Source: Pseudomonadota bacterium (GTDB lineage: Bacteria; Pseudomonadota; Gammaproteobacteria; Burkholderiales; Rhodocyclaceae). From it: a stretch of DNA of 64,000 nt. The stretch spans positions 1 through 64,000 of the forward strand of contig JAGTRS010000011.1 of NCBI GenBank assembly GCA_018262195.1, written 5' to 3'. The position numbers and the translations under genes were made by a program. Below, in pieces: positions 53,774 to 62,952 of this stretch (positions are counted from its first letter, which is position 1; each line of letters starts with the position of its first letter). The notes beneath the pieces were generated by a model. The model saw nothing but the letters and a program-made list of their open reading frames with translations. It was not told where the DNA came from and searched no databases.

Positions 53774-54822
53774 TGACGCTCGACGACATTGTTTTGGCCG
53801 TCAGGTCAGCTCATGACAGCGCTGCGCCGCTGCGCATCCGCGGCGCCGGCAGCAAGGATTTTTACGGTGGTCTGCTGGCCGGCGACCTGCTCGATGTGTC
53901 GGGCTATCGCGGTATCACGGCTTACGAGCCGACCGAGCTGTACATCACCGCCCGCTGCGGTACGCCGTTGAGCGAGATCGAAGCGACGCTGGCTGAAAAG
54001 GGGCAGATGCTGGCTTTCGAGCCACCGCATTTTTCCGGGGCGACCGCAGGCGGCTGCGTTGCTGCCGGGCTGTCCGGTCCGCGCCGGCAACAGGCCGGGG
54101 CGGTGCGCGATTTCGTGCTCGGCGTGAAGCTGGTCGATGGCACCGGGCAGGTGCTGAATTTCGGCGGCCAGGTAATGAAAAATGTGGCCGGCTACGATGT
54201 TTCCCGCCTGATTGCCGGCAGCTTCGGCACGCTGGGCGTGATCGCCGAAGTGACGCTGAAGGTGTTGCCGAGGCCGGTTGCCGAGCAGACGCTGGTTTTT
54301 TCGATGGATCGGGGTGAGGCGCTGAAAAAGCTCAACCAATGGGGTGGTCAGCCTTTGCCGATCTCCGCCTCCTTCTGGCATCAGGGGCAGCTATGGCTGC
54401 GCCTGTCCGGGGCCGGCGCTGCCGTCGAGGCGGCCTGTCGCAAGCTGGGTGGAGATCCCGCGGTCAACGCGAAAAATCACTGGAATTCGATAAGGGAGCA
54501 GACGCATCCGGCCTTTGCCGGCGACATCCTGTGGCGCCTGGCCTTGCCGTCGACGGCGCCCTGTCCGGGGCTGGATGATCTGCGGGCCATCGAGTGGGGC
54601 GGTGCATTGCGCTGGTACGCCGGTGAGCAGTCGGCAATTCGCGGCGCTGCTGCTCGCCTCGGTGGCCACGCCGTACTCTATCGGGCGCCGGAATCGCTGC
54701 GTTGCCTCGAAGGTGCTTTCGCGCCATTGTCACCGGCTCTGCTGGCGCTGCACAGGCGCCTGAAGAAAGCCTTCGATCCGAAGGGCATCCTCAATCCCGG
54801 TCGCCTTTACGCGGAGTTCTGA
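53773..54822 (+). CDS. glcE: Glycolate oxidase subunit GlcE
   Basis: A 349-residue second FAD-binding subunit. It has the reduced FAD domain RIRGAGSKDFYGG, FSGATAGGCVAAGLSGPRR and AGSFGTLGVIAEVTLKVLP, and the C-terminal PKGILNPGRLY tail. The start is ATG at 53773, overlapping the glcD stop by one base (TGATG). It is complete relative to GlcE of E. coli and acts with GlcD and GlcF in a membrane-associated complex feeding quinones. Confidence 0.94.
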   Translation: MTLDDIVLAVRSAHDSAAPLRIRGAGSKDFYGGLLAGDLLDVSGYRGITAYEPTELYITARCGTPLSEIEATLAEKGQMLAFEPPHFSGATAGGCVAAGLSGPRRQQAGAVRDFVLGVKLVDGTGQVLNFGGQVMKNVAGYDVSRLIAGSFGTLGVIAEVTLKVLPRPVAEQTLVFSMDRGEALKKLNQWGGQPLPISASFWHQGQLWLRLSGAGAAVEAACRKLGGDPAVNAKNHWNSIREQTHPAFAGDILWRLALPSTAPCPGLDDLRAIEWGGALRWYAGEQSAIRGAAARLGGHAVLYRAPESLRCLEGAFAPLSPALLALHRRLKKAFDPKGILNPGRLYAEF

Positions 54823-56057
54823 TGGACACCAAGATCACCGACGAACTGCGCGCCACCCATGCCGGCCAGGTCGCCGAGGAAATCCTGCGCAAGTGCGTGC
54901 ATTGCGGCTTCTGCACGGCAACCTGCCCGACCTACCAGCTGCTGGGCGACGAACTGGATGGCCCGCGCGGCCGCATCTACCTGATCAAGCAGGTGCTCGA
55001 AGGCAAGGCGGTGACCGAGAAGACGCGCACCCATCTCGACCGTTGCCTGACCTGCCGTTCCTGCGAAACGACCTGTCCATCCGGGGTGAAATACAGTCAT
55101 CTGCTCGATGTCGGGCGGGCAGTGGTCGAGCAAAAACTGCCACGACGCCTCAGCGATCGATTGACCCGTATCCTGCTCAAAACGGTTCTGCCCAACCCGG
55201 CGCTATTCTCTCCAGCCGTCGCCCTGGGCCGGCTGATGAAACCCTTGTTGCCCTCGTCGTTGGCCGACAAGCTGCCTCCGGCGCAGGCGGCCGGGCGGCC
55301 TTGGCCGAAACCGCGTGCCCACCAGCGTCGCATGCTGGCGCTGGCCGGTTGCGTGCAGCCGGCGCTGGCGCCGAACATCAACGCCGCGACAGCACGCGTA
55401 TTGGATCGTCTGGGTATTGAACTGTTTGAGGAGGGCAAGGCCGGCTGCTGTGGTGCCGTGCGTTTCCACCTCAATGATCAGGAAGCAGGCAAGGCCGACA
55501 TGCGTCGCAACATTGACGCCTGGTGGCCACATGTCGAGGCCGGCGTGGAAGCCATCGTCGTCACCGCCTCGGGCTGCGGCGTGCAGGTCCGCGATTACGG
55601 CCACCTTCTGGGCGATGATGCGGTCTACGCCGAAAAAGCGGCGAAAATCAGCGCCCTGTGCCGTGATCCATCGGAGATTCTGGCCGGCGAAAAATCCGCC
55701 TTGCTACCCTTGTTGGCCGACCGGTCACAACAACGTGGCAAGCTGGCTTTCCACTCCCCCTGCACCTTGCAGCACGGCCTGAAGATACGCGGGGTGATCG
55801 AAGAGGTATTATCGATGGCCGGCTATGAATTGGCGCCCGTGGCCGACAGCCATTTGTGCTGCGGCTCGGCTGGCACATATTCCGTGCTGCAACCCGAATT
55901 GGCGGGTCGCTTGCGGGAAAACAAGCTGATGGCCCTGAATGCCGGCGCGCCGGCAATGGTGGCGACGGCCAATATCGGCTGCCTGACGCATTTGCAGGCG
56001 GGTAGTGTCTTGCCGGTTCGGCACTGGATAGAACTGATTGACGAGATTATTGAATGA
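54822..56057 (+). CDS. glcF: Glycolate oxidase iron-sulfur subunit GlcF
   Basis: A 411-residue electron-transfer subunit. Two 4Fe-4S ferredoxin motifs occur near the N-terminus, KCVHCGFCTATCPTY and RCLTCRSCETTCPSG. Two CCG domains follow (LALAGCVQPALAP with KAGCCGAVRFHL; HSPCTLQHGL with HLCCGSAGTY). Such proteins pass electrons from the flavin subunits to the quinone pool. TGATG overlap with glcE fixes the start, and the stop overlaps the HDOD gene (ATGA). Confidence 0.95.
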   Translation: MDTKITDELRATHAGQVAEEILRKCVHCGFCTATCPTYQLLGDELDGPRGRIYLIKQVLEGKAVTEKTRTHLDRCLTCRSCETTCPSGVKYSHLLDVGRAVVEQKLPRRLSDRLTRILLKTVLPNPALFSPAVALGRLMKPLLPSSLADKLPPAQAAGRPWPKPRAHQRRMLALAGCVQPALAPNINAATARVLDRLGIELFEEGKAGCCGAVRFHLNDQEAGKADMRRNIDAWWPHVEAGVEAIVVTASGCGVQVRDYGHLLGDDAVYAEKAAKISALCRDPSEILAGEKSALLPLLADRSQQRGKLAFHSPCTLQHGLKIRGVIEEVLSMAGYELAPVADSHLCCGSAGTYSVLQPELAGRLRENKLMALNAGAPAMVATANIGCLTHLQAGSVLPVRHWIELIDEIIE

Positions 56058-56947
56058 GCAGCAGCGGAGCATCGGTATTTGAAATAACGCAGTCGCTAGG
56101 CGAGGTTGATGCCGCCCGGGTCAAGCGCCTCCTCGAAGGCGGGGTAAAGATTCCGCCCCAGCCGCGGGTGCTGGATGAACTGCGCAAGCACATCACCCGT
56201 GGTGAAATGGATGTTCGGCAGTTGGCCAGGGTCATCAATCAGGATCCGGGGCTGACTGCCATGTTGTTCAGGGTGGTCGGGAATTCGGCCTACCGGCAGC
56301 ACCAGCCATTCGCTTCGGTCGAGGAAATCCTGCATGCGGTCGGCGTGCGTCAGACCTTCAATCTGGTCCAGGCCATCGCCTTGGCTGGCGCCGGGGATAT
56401 CAAGAAGAATCGTCTGATTTACGAGGCTTTCTGGGCGCGCTCGCATGCGATCGGGCAGCTTGCCATGCTGATCGCCGATGAGCGCATCGCGGTCTGCAAT
56501 GTCTTTCCGGATCAGGCCTACCTGGCCGGGATTTTTCACGATTGCGGCGTGCCGCTATTGATGCAGCGGTTTCCGACTTATTGTGCCGAAATGCGTCTGG
56601 GGACACCCGGATGCTGGACTGACCTGGCTGAAGAGGACCGGAAATTCAATGCCGATCATTGCGTGGTCGGCTATCTCGTGGCTCGTCACTGGCATCTGCC
56701 GGAATTCATTTGCGATGCCATTCGCTTTCACCACGCCATCGGCGAGCTGGGCTTGCATGAGTCGCGCAGCATGGTGGCCATCATTCAGCTGGCGGTCGAT
56801 ATCCACTATCTTGACCAGCGGATTCCGAATCCGGAATGGGATAGGATCAAGAGCGAAGTGTTGCCCGAGCTCGGTCTCAACGAAGAGGCCCTTCCCGAAT
56901 TCGTGGATGTAATTCTCGAGCGCTTCCATCACAGCATTGAGGCCTGA
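56054..56947 (+). CDS. HDOD domain protein
   Basis: A 297-residue soluble regulator-type protein. The HDOD domain (about 30-230) shows the usual IPPQPRVLDELRKH, INQDPGLTAMLFRVVGNSAY and the histidines of AGIFHDCGVPLLMQRFP and AIRFHHAIGE. HDOD proteins are HD relatives that generally act as signalling scaffolds rather than enzymes, though an HD pair is retained here. The ATGA overlap with glcF means it is translated with the glycolate oxidase genes, an unusual setting. Its partner is unknown. Confidence 0.9.
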   Translation: MSSSGASVFEITQSLGEVDAARVKRLLEGGVKIPPQPRVLDELRKHITRGEMDVRQLARVINQDPGLTAMLFRVVGNSAYRQHQPFASVEEILHAVGVRQTFNLVQAIALAGAGDIKKNRLIYEAFWARSHAIGQLAMLIADERIAVCNVFPDQAYLAGIFHDCGVPLLMQRFPTYCAEMRLGTPGCWTDLAEEDRKFNADHCVVGYLVARHWHLPEFICDAIRFHHAIGELGLHESRSMVAIIQLAVDIHYLDQRIPNPEWDRIKSEVLPELGLNEEALPEFVDVILERFHHSIEA

Positions 56948-57033
56948 ATGAAGATTGCCAATGCCTTTTATGCAACAGTGTTAAGCGGAAGGTATTACTT
57001 TCGTGATAATCTTTCCGGTCAAAGGGAGGGGTG

Positions 57034-57831
57034 ATGGCGATAGCAGTAGATGCCTGTGCGGCGCAGCATCAGGGTGACCGCAAGGAACAGCAGGACCGCG
57101 TTGCAATATTGCCGCATGGCCGTGCGCGCGGGGTGGCGCTGGCTGTTGTTGCCGATGGCATGGGCGGGCATACCGGTGGTGCCTTGGCGGCAGAGCAAGT
57201 GGTGCACACGGCAAAAAACAATCTTGATCACTTTTCAGCGGCCGAAGAGTCTTCGCAGAAAATGCTCGAAAACAGCATGCGCGAGGCCCACACCATGATC
57301 AAGGCTTCGCGCTTCATGAACGAAATGGACCCGCACAGCACCGCCGTGATGCTGCTGCTGCAACCGGGGCGCGTGACCTGGGGCTACTGTGGCGATAGCC
57401 GCCTTTATCATTTTCGCGGCAAGAAACTCGTCGCCCGGACGGTCGATCACTCCTATGTCGAGCATCTGGTTGCTACCGGGAAAATTACTCCCGAGCAGGC
57501 GCTGACTCATCCCAATCGTAACGTGCTGCTCGCCTCGCTGGGCGGTCAGGATGATCCGAAGATCACGATGGATGAGGTTACCGAGCTCACCGCAGGGGAT
57601 GCTTTCGTCCTTTGCTCGGATGGCTTGTGGGCCTACTTTGATGATGAAGAGCTGGGTACGCTGGTGGCTGACAACTCGGCGCGCCAGGCTTGCGAAATCC
57701 TGATCGACAAGGCGCGCCAGCGCGCCAAGGGGAGCGGTGACAACCTGTCGTTGGCGATCATCAAACTGAACGAGGCTTTGCCGAAAAAACCAACGCCGCC
57801 AGCCGGGTTCGTGCCGCGCTTGCCTTCCTGA
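57034..57831 (+). CDS. Second PP2C-type protein phosphatase
   Basis: A 265-residue PP2C phosphatase, clearly different in sequence from the one at 2.8 kb. Metal motifs are QGDRKEQQDRV (replacing the usual NEDS/NQD box), VVADGMGGHTGG, GYCGDSRLYHFRG, ARTVDHSYVEHL, LCSDGLWAYFDDEE and GSGDNLSLAII. The C-terminus is a Pro/Lys tail. GGGAGG precedes the ATG at 57034, and a GTG one codon earlier is possible. It stands alone between the HDOD gene and a terminator, with no kinase or FHA gene beside it. Confidence 0.92.
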   Translation: MAIAVDACAAQHQGDRKEQQDRVAILPHGRARGVALAVVADGMGGHTGGALAAEQVVHTAKNNLDHFSAAEESSQKMLENSMREAHTMIKASRFMNEMDPHSTAVMLLLQPGRVTWGYCGDSRLYHFRGKKLVARTVDHSYVEHLVATGKITPEQALTHPNRNVLLASLGGQDDPKITMDEVTELTAGDAFVLCSDGLWAYFDDEELGTLVADNSARQACEILIDKARQRAKGSGDNLSLAIIKLNEALPKKPTPPAGFVPRLPS

Positions 57832-57847
57832 TTTTTCCGGGGCAAAC

Positions 57848-57879
57848 AAAAATGGCGCCATCAAGGCGCCATTTTTTTT
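57848..57879. terminator. Bidirectional terminator between PP2C and rhlE
   Basis: A 12-bp stem AAAAATGGCGCC/GGCGCCATTTTT with a 5-nt loop is followed by further T residues on the plus strand and A residues on the other side. It serves both convergent genes. Confidence 0.93.
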
Positions 57880-57895
57880 GGGTGCTGGAGCCGGC

Positions 57896-59431
57896 CTACT
57901 TGCGGCCCAGTCCGCCCAGCAAGGCGGCAACCACCCGCTTTGGTTTATGCGGATCGACCTTGGCTGGAGCCTGCGGTGAATCCGGCACTTCGCCGCGTGG
58001 TGAATTGTCTTCATAAGGCTTGCTGAAGTCGAAACCATCGGCCGCGATCATCGGATTGCGACGTGGCGGGCGGCGATCCTGGCGCTCATTCCGCTCCCGC
58101 TCGGGGCGGTTCGAACGTTCGCTGCGCTCGGGGCGCTCGCCACGTTCCGGGCGCTGGGCGACCGGGGCGACGACTGGCGCACTGCGCTTTTTCTTGTTGC
58201 CCGGGGGGTATTCGTATTCCGGTTCTGGCTCGAAACCGGCCACTTCAACCTGTTCGATCGGGCGCTTGATCAGCTTTTCGATATCGATCAGGTAGCAGAC
58301 TTCGCGGGCGCTGACCAATGAAATTGCATTACCCATCTTGCCGGCGCGACCGGTGCGGCCGATGCGGTGCACGTAGTCTTCCGGCGTGTGCGGCAGTTCG
58401 TAGTTGATGACGTAGGGCAGGTCGTCTACGTCCAGGCCGCGGGCGGCGACGTCGGTGGCAATCAGGGCATCCGTTTCGCCGCCCTTGAAGGCTTCGAGTG
58501 CCTTGATGCGCTCAAGCTGGCTCTTGTCGCCGTGGATGGCGTCAGCCTTGATACCCGAGCGTTGCAGTTCGCGGGTCAGCCGCGAGCAACCCTGCTTGGT
58601 GCGACAGAAGACGATGCACTGCCGGATTTCGCCGGATTTCAGCAGCTTGGTCAGCAGGCCGCGCTTGCCGTATTCGGAAACCGGGTGGACGCGGTGAGTG
58701 ATGGTGTCGGAGACCTGGTTGCGGCGGGCAACTTCGATCAGGATCGGCGACTTCAGCATGGTGTCGGCCAGCTTCTTGATTTCTTCCGAGAAGGTGGCCG
58801 AGAACAGCAGGCTTTGGCGCTGGGCCGGCAGCATGTTGAGGATGCGGGTGACGTCCGGGACAAAGCCCATGTCGAGCATGCGGTCGGCTTCGTCGAGGAC
58901 CAGGGCCTGAACGGAGTTGAAGCTGACGCTCTTGTTTTCGACGTGATCGAGCAGGCGGCCGGGGGTGGCGACGAGGATTTCGACGCCTTTTTTCAGTTCG
59001 GCGATCTGCGGCCGGATATCGACGCCGCCGAAGGCGCACATGGCGCGGATCGGCGTGTGCTTGCTGTAGGTTTTGACCGATTCATAGACCTGCATGGCCA
59101 GTTCGCGGGTCGGGGCGAGGATCAAGGCGCGTACCGGGTGCTTGGCCGGCGAGGGGCTGCTTGAGGCGAAGGGCAGGATGCGCTGCAGGATGGGCAGCGT
59201 GAAGGCGGCTGTCTTGCCGGTGCCGGTCTGGGCTCCACCCATGATGTCCTTGCCACTGATGACCAGCGGAATGGCCTGGGCCTGGATCGGCGTTGGTTTG
59301 GTGTAGCCCTCGTCAAGCACGGCGCGCAGCAGTTCTGGCGCCAGGCCGAGGTCGGCAAAAGTAATTTCGGGCACTGCATCAGCAGCGATGATGATGGCGT
59401 TATCGCCAGCTAAGGTATTGATTTCAGACAT
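57896..59431 (-). CDS. rhlE: DEAD-box RNA helicase RhlE
   Basis: A 511-residue ATP-dependent RNA helicase. It has Q-motif residues PTPIQAQAIP, motif I GGAQTGTGKTAAF, Ia PTRELAMQ, the DEAD box in LVLDEADRMLD, SAT in LFSATFSEE, and motif VI HRIGRTGRAG. The C-terminal 120 residues are low-complexity and rich in Arg, Glu and Pro (ERGERPERSERSNRPER), as in RhlE proteins that bind RNA and act in ribosome assembly or RNA decay. The ATG at 59431 lacks a ribosome site and lies just below a perfect -10 box. Confidence 0.95.
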   Translation of the reverse strand: MSEINTLAGDNAIIIAADAVPEITFADLGLAPELLRAVLDEGYTKPTPIQAQAIPLVISGKDIMGGAQTGTGKTAAFTLPILQRILPFASSSPSPAKHPVRALILAPTRELAMQVYESVKTYSKHTPIRAMCAFGGVDIRPQIAELKKGVEILVATPGRLLDHVENKSVSFNSVQALVLDEADRMLDMGFVPDVTRILNMLPAQRQSLLFSATFSEEIKKLADTMLKSPILIEVARRNQVSDTITHRVHPVSEYGKRGLLTKLLKSGEIRQCIVFCRTKQGCSRLTRELQRSGIKADAIHGDKSQLERIKALEAFKGGETDALIATDVAARGLDVDDLPYVINYELPHTPEDYVHRIGRTGRAGKMGNAISLVSAREVCYLIDIEKLIKRPIEQVEVAGFEPEPEYEYPPGNKKKRSAPVVAPVAQRPERGERPERSERSNRPERERNERQDRRPPRRNPMIAADGFDFSKPYEDNSPRGEVPDSPQAPAKVDPHKPKRVVAALLGGLGRK

Positions 59432-59439
59432 GGGTCGAG

Positions 59440-59445
59440 ATTATA
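59440..59445 (-). promoter_or_regulatory. Candidate -10 element of rhlE
   Basis: A perfect TATAAT on the minus strand ends 8 nt from the rhlE ATG, so transcription would begin almost at the start codon. No good -35 is seen at normal spacing. Confidence 0.35.
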
Positions 59446-59530
59446 CCCCTACCTTGACCCAATCACCCGGATATGTCCGTTGGTGCTGCATCGCCTGGCC
59501 TGTCTGCAAGAGCCTGGCCGCTATTGGCGT

Positions 59531-59896
59531 CTACAAATCCTTGGTTAGTGCCTCAAGTGCCTGGACGCTGATTGGTTTGACCAGGATGTCGTCGAAACCG
59601 GCGGCGAGGAGGCGGTCCCTGTCTTCCTGAAAGGCATGTGCCGTGTAGGCGATGATTTTCAGCGCACCGCCGGACGGTGTGGCGCGCAGCTTGGCACAGG
59701 TTTCTTCGCCTGATAGCCCGGGCATGCTGATATCGAGCAGTATGAGCCGGAAGGTTTTTTGGCCGGCCTGCTCGAGTGCAAGATTGCCATTTTCGGCATC
59801 CGAGACGATCCAGCCCATTCGCTTGAGCAGGGCTGAGGCGAGCAGGCGATTCGTCGGGTGGTCGTCAACGACCAGAGCATGCCGTTCTTCATTCAT
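59531..59896 (-). CDS. Single-domain response regulator
   Basis: A 121-residue receiver protein with acidic residues VVDDH, phosphoacceptor Asp55 in LILLDISMPGLSG, the IAYTAHAF threonine region and the Lys of ILVKPISV. There is no output domain. It overlaps the sensor kinase stop by 8 nt; the frame is open further upstream, but the extra residues are kinase sequence out of phase. It is the likely phosphate acceptor of that kinase and resembles the C-terminal receivers of hybrid kinases that have become separate genes. Confidence 0.92.
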   Translation of the reverse strand: MNEERHALVVDDHPTNRLLASALLKRMGWIVSDAENGNLALEQAGQKTFRLILLDISMPGLSGEETCAKLRATPSGGALKIIAYTAHAFQEDRDRLLAAGFDDILVKPISVQALEALTKDL

Positions 59897-62426
59897 CTGT
59901 AGTGTCCAGAGGCAGATAAACAGTGAAGGTCGAGCCAACGCCAACTTCCGAGTCAAGTGTGATGCGCCCACCCATATGTTCTGCCAGTTGCTTGACCAGC
60001 GACAGGCCCAGGCCGGTACCGCCGTGTTCGCGAGTCAGAAAGTTCTCAAGTTGCTTGAATTTCTCGAAGACCATCTCGCGACTCTCCGGTGGAATGCCAG
60101 CACCCGTATCGGTGACAGCAAAGGCAATTTCCTCGCCGACCGGGCTAACCGCAAGCTTGATCTTGCCATGCTCGGTAAATTTCACGGCATTGCTGAGCAG
60201 GTTGCTCAGTATCTGGCGCAGGCGAACCGGGTCGGTAACCAGGTTGGCGGGCAATCCGTCCGCCATGATCAGCTCAAAACCCAATCCCTTGGCGGTTGCG
60301 GTGACTTGGTAGCCAGCTGCTGTTTCCGCGACCAGACTGGCCAAGGGGGTCGGAACGCGCTTGAAGGGCATCTCTCCCGCTTCGATCTTGGCCAGGTCGA
60401 GGATCTCATTGACCAGATTGAGCAGGTGTTCCCCACTCTGTTGAATTACCGCGGCGTATTCCTGCTGGGCTGGATTATCGAGTTCGTATTTCAGCAATTC
60501 GGCAAAGCCCAGGATGCCGTTGAGCGGTGTGCGCAATTCATGCGACATGGTGGCCAGGAAGGCAGATTTCTGCCGGCTGGCCTCTTCGGCTTTTTCCCGT
60601 GCCTCTTCCAGTCGCTTGAAGGACTCCTCAACCGAATCGGCCATGCGGTTGAACGAACAGGCAAGTTCCCCCATTTCGTCCGATGAGTGGGCATCCAGGC
60701 GGCGTTTGAGATCACCTTCCTGGAAGGCATGGATGCCGGAAATCATGCCGGTAATGCGCCGGGTCAGCAGGCCGGCCATCCAGACGGCGATGGCGATGAC
60801 GATGACGACCATAAGGATGGTCGAGCCCCAAAGACCGAGTGCCGTTGAGGTCAAACTCTGGGCTACCTGGTCGAGCAGCTCGCTGCGCTGGTTCTTGAAG
60901 CTGGCGTCCTTCTCCTCGAGCAGGGTGTTGATCTGGGCCGCCGTTGCGGTGGCTGCCTTGTGGAACTCGTCCACATTGGCGCCGATGGTGACAAAGCCGA
61001 AGCCCTGTGGCGTGTTGCCATATTGCCCAGTGTGGTAGGGGATCGCGGCCGCGGTGGTCAGTTTCCACAGTCCGGAGAAAAAGATCACGAACGAGCCGGA
61101 GCCGCCATGTTCGGTCACCGCATTCCAGCCATCGCACTGCGGCGAGAAATTCAGGTAGCGACAGTCAAGGCCGATCGTGCCGGCCTTGACCAGTGCCTTG
61201 GCCGGTTTGCGTTTCAGGTTCTGGTCGCGGAAAGGCGGAATGCCGGCCAGGAACTCGTCTGAGGGTTTGCCGCTGGCCTGCCACTCGGCGTAAAGATCCT
61301 CGTCCATCCATGGCGTGGCAGGACGGCCGGTCTGCGGGTCGTAACCGACAATCATGTAGTCGCGCGGGTGCGAAATGGAGCGGCTCTTGTAGTCCCAGAT
61401 AAATGCGTAATTGCCCTTGATGGCATCAGCGATCGGCGTATAGCGCTCCTCGGTGGGCATCAGCCGATCGGAGAACTGGCGGATGTGGTCGTGGTCCAGT
61501 GCCAGCGTGACATAACCAACGGTCTGTCCGCCCTTGAGCACCGGCATGGCCCAGCGGACGATGCCGCGGAAACGCTTGCCGACAGGGTTTTCCGTGCCGG
61601 CATAGGCGGACTCTTCAGGTTTGAAAGGTTTGCCTGCCTTTTCAAGTGTCGCAGGGAGGTAGGGGCCGATGGCTTGCGTTGGCACATAGGCGCCGATGAC
61701 GTCGGAAACGTAGATCTGGCCAGGCTTCAGTTTTTTCAGGTCAGCAAAGTAGCTTTCCGCCCGGGTGAAGGTGTTGTTGCGGTCGCTGATGTTTTTCAGC
61801 CCCTTGTCAGTCAGGCCGCCGCTGGTGACCTTGATCTTTTCGTTGCCATTCAGGTCGAGGTAGGTCATTTCGACGAACAGGGGGCGTTGTTCGGCTTCGC
61901 CAAGATATTCTGGAGGACGGGCATGGAAGTCCTTGGCATTGTCCGGCAGGACCGGACGGGTAACCTTGGCTTCACGTGCCAGCTCCTTCTCGGGAACCCA
62001 GGACTTGCCATCCTCGGCCAGCTTCCAGGTGGCGTGGCGGTAGATCGTGCGACGGCGCTCATTCATGAAGAGACGGAATGCCGCTTCCGACGGCTCAAGG
62101 TCGGAGGCCTGCCGGATGTCGTTGTCGCGGTCGTAGAGGAAATTGGCGATTTCCTTGGCCGTGTCCGTGGTCATTGCCTCGATTGCTTCGCGGGAACGCA
62201 GGTCGAGAGCGCGTATCGAGTCGTCGGTGACTGTTTTGCCGACCGATTTGATGGTCGACAGCATGGAGTCCGCCATGCTGCCCGCCTTGACCGAAACTTC
62301 TTCGCCGAGCTGGCTGGTCGCGTGCCAGGCATACCAGGCAAGCAGGACCAGCGGGACAACCTTGATAAGGACGAAAATGGCAATCAGCTTGCCACGTATT
62401 CCGCCGAGAAAAGCTGGTAGTTTCAT
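59889..62426 (-). CDS. Sensor histidine kinase with very large periplasmic domain
   Basis: An 845-residue inner-membrane kinase. It has transmembrane helices at about 12-35 and 532-555 and a periplasmic region of about 495 residues between them. That region contains dCache-like elements (FVEMTYLDLNGNEKIKVTS, RGIVRWAMPVLKGGQTVGYVTLALD in part, YAFIWDYKSRSISHPRDY) and several cysteines (LDCRYLNFSPQCDGW). Then come HAMP, a short coiled coil, HisKA with His629 in ATMSHELRTPLNG, and HATPase with NLLSNAVKF, DTGAGIPP and GGTGLGLSL. The double-length sensor suggests a bulky or protein-delivered ligand. The ligand is unknown; a binding-protein-like gene lies nearby. Confidence 0.93.
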   Translation of the reverse strand: MKLPAFLGGIRGKLIAIFVLIKVVPLVLLAWYAWHATSQLGEEVSVKAGSMADSMLSTIKSVGKTVTDDSIRALDLRSREAIEAMTTDTAKEIANFLYDRDNDIRQASDLEPSEAAFRLFMNERRRTIYRHATWKLAEDGKSWVPEKELAREAKVTRPVLPDNAKDFHARPPEYLGEAEQRPLFVEMTYLDLNGNEKIKVTSGGLTDKGLKNISDRNNTFTRAESYFADLKKLKPGQIYVSDVIGAYVPTQAIGPYLPATLEKAGKPFKPEESAYAGTENPVGKRFRGIVRWAMPVLKGGQTVGYVTLALDHDHIRQFSDRLMPTEERYTPIADAIKGNYAFIWDYKSRSISHPRDYMIVGYDPQTGRPATPWMDEDLYAEWQASGKPSDEFLAGIPPFRDQNLKRKPAKALVKAGTIGLDCRYLNFSPQCDGWNAVTEHGGSGSFVIFFSGLWKLTTAAAIPYHTGQYGNTPQGFGFVTIGANVDEFHKAATATAAQINTLLEEKDASFKNQRSELLDQVAQSLTSTALGLWGSTILMVVIVIAIAVWMAGLLTRRITGMISGIHAFQEGDLKRRLDAHSSDEMGELACSFNRMADSVEESFKRLEEAREKAEEASRQKSAFLATMSHELRTPLNGILGFAELLKYELDNPAQQEYAAVIQQSGEHLLNLVNEILDLAKIEAGEMPFKRVPTPLASLVAETAAGYQVTATAKGLGFELIMADGLPANLVTDPVRLRQILSNLLSNAVKFTEHGKIKLAVSPVGEEIAFAVTDTGAGIPPESREMVFEKFKQLENFLTREHGGTGLGLSLVKQLAEHMGGRITLDSEVGVGSTFTVYLPLDTTDE

Positions 62427-62469
62427 TGGTCCCCCTGCAAGTCCCGCCTGAGTTGCTTGTCTGGGCTAC

Positions 62470-62859
62470 TCAGTGTTTCTCTGTTTTCTCAGGTTTTTTT
62501 TCGGTATCTGCCTTGGCCTCAGTCTCAGGGGCAGGTTGCTGGGCAGTTTTCTTTTTCTTGTTGCCCGGTGCTTCCGCTGGCGGGAGCTGTGGAACGATGG
62601 TTTCCAGCTTGTTTTCCCGCATGTACTCGTCCATTTCGCGCCATCCGGCGTAAATGCCAGCCTTGGGCAGCCAGCCGTAGATTGAGTAACAATCTTCGAT
62701 GGCGCGGCCGGATTGCCGGCAAGCGCTGCCAACCGCCTTGGCTTCAGGTTCCATGCGGGCTTCCTTCTTGGCCGGATCTTCCATGCCGAGCTTCTGGCTG
62801 ATCTGATCGCAGGCGGTCAGGCTGAAGGCGAAAAGAATGAGAAAGGTAAGCTTGTTCAT
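62470..62859 (-). CDS. Small lipoprotein of unknown function
   Basis: A 129-residue secreted protein with a lipobox in FSLTAC (modified Cys at about 17). The middle has two more cysteines (GSACRQSGRAIEDCYSIYGWLPKAG) that may pair, and a helix EMDEYMRENKLETI. The C-terminal third is disordered, rich in Lys, Pro, Glu and Ala. It lies 43 nt upstream of the sensor kinase gene on the same strand, so it may be cotranscribed and act near that kinase in the periplasm. I do not recognise the family. Confidence 0.85.
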   Translation of the reverse strand: MNKLTFLILFAFSLTACDQISQKLGMEDPAKKEARMEPEAKAVGSACRQSGRAIEDCYSIYGWLPKAGIYAGWREMDEYMRENKLETIVPQLPPAEAPGNKKKKTAQQPAPETEAKADTEKKPEKTEKH

Positions 62860-62952
62860 GCATGGATTTTCGCATATTTGGAAGAAATGTGGAGCGTGCT
62901 TCGGATTGTGCGGCAGTTATAATTTCCCCCTTTGAGATTTTCTGGAGTACCC

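Noticed and set aside
58367-59164. A 265-codon plus-strand frame inside rhlE
   Set aside because: It is antisense to all helicase motifs and is a GC-rich shadow frame.
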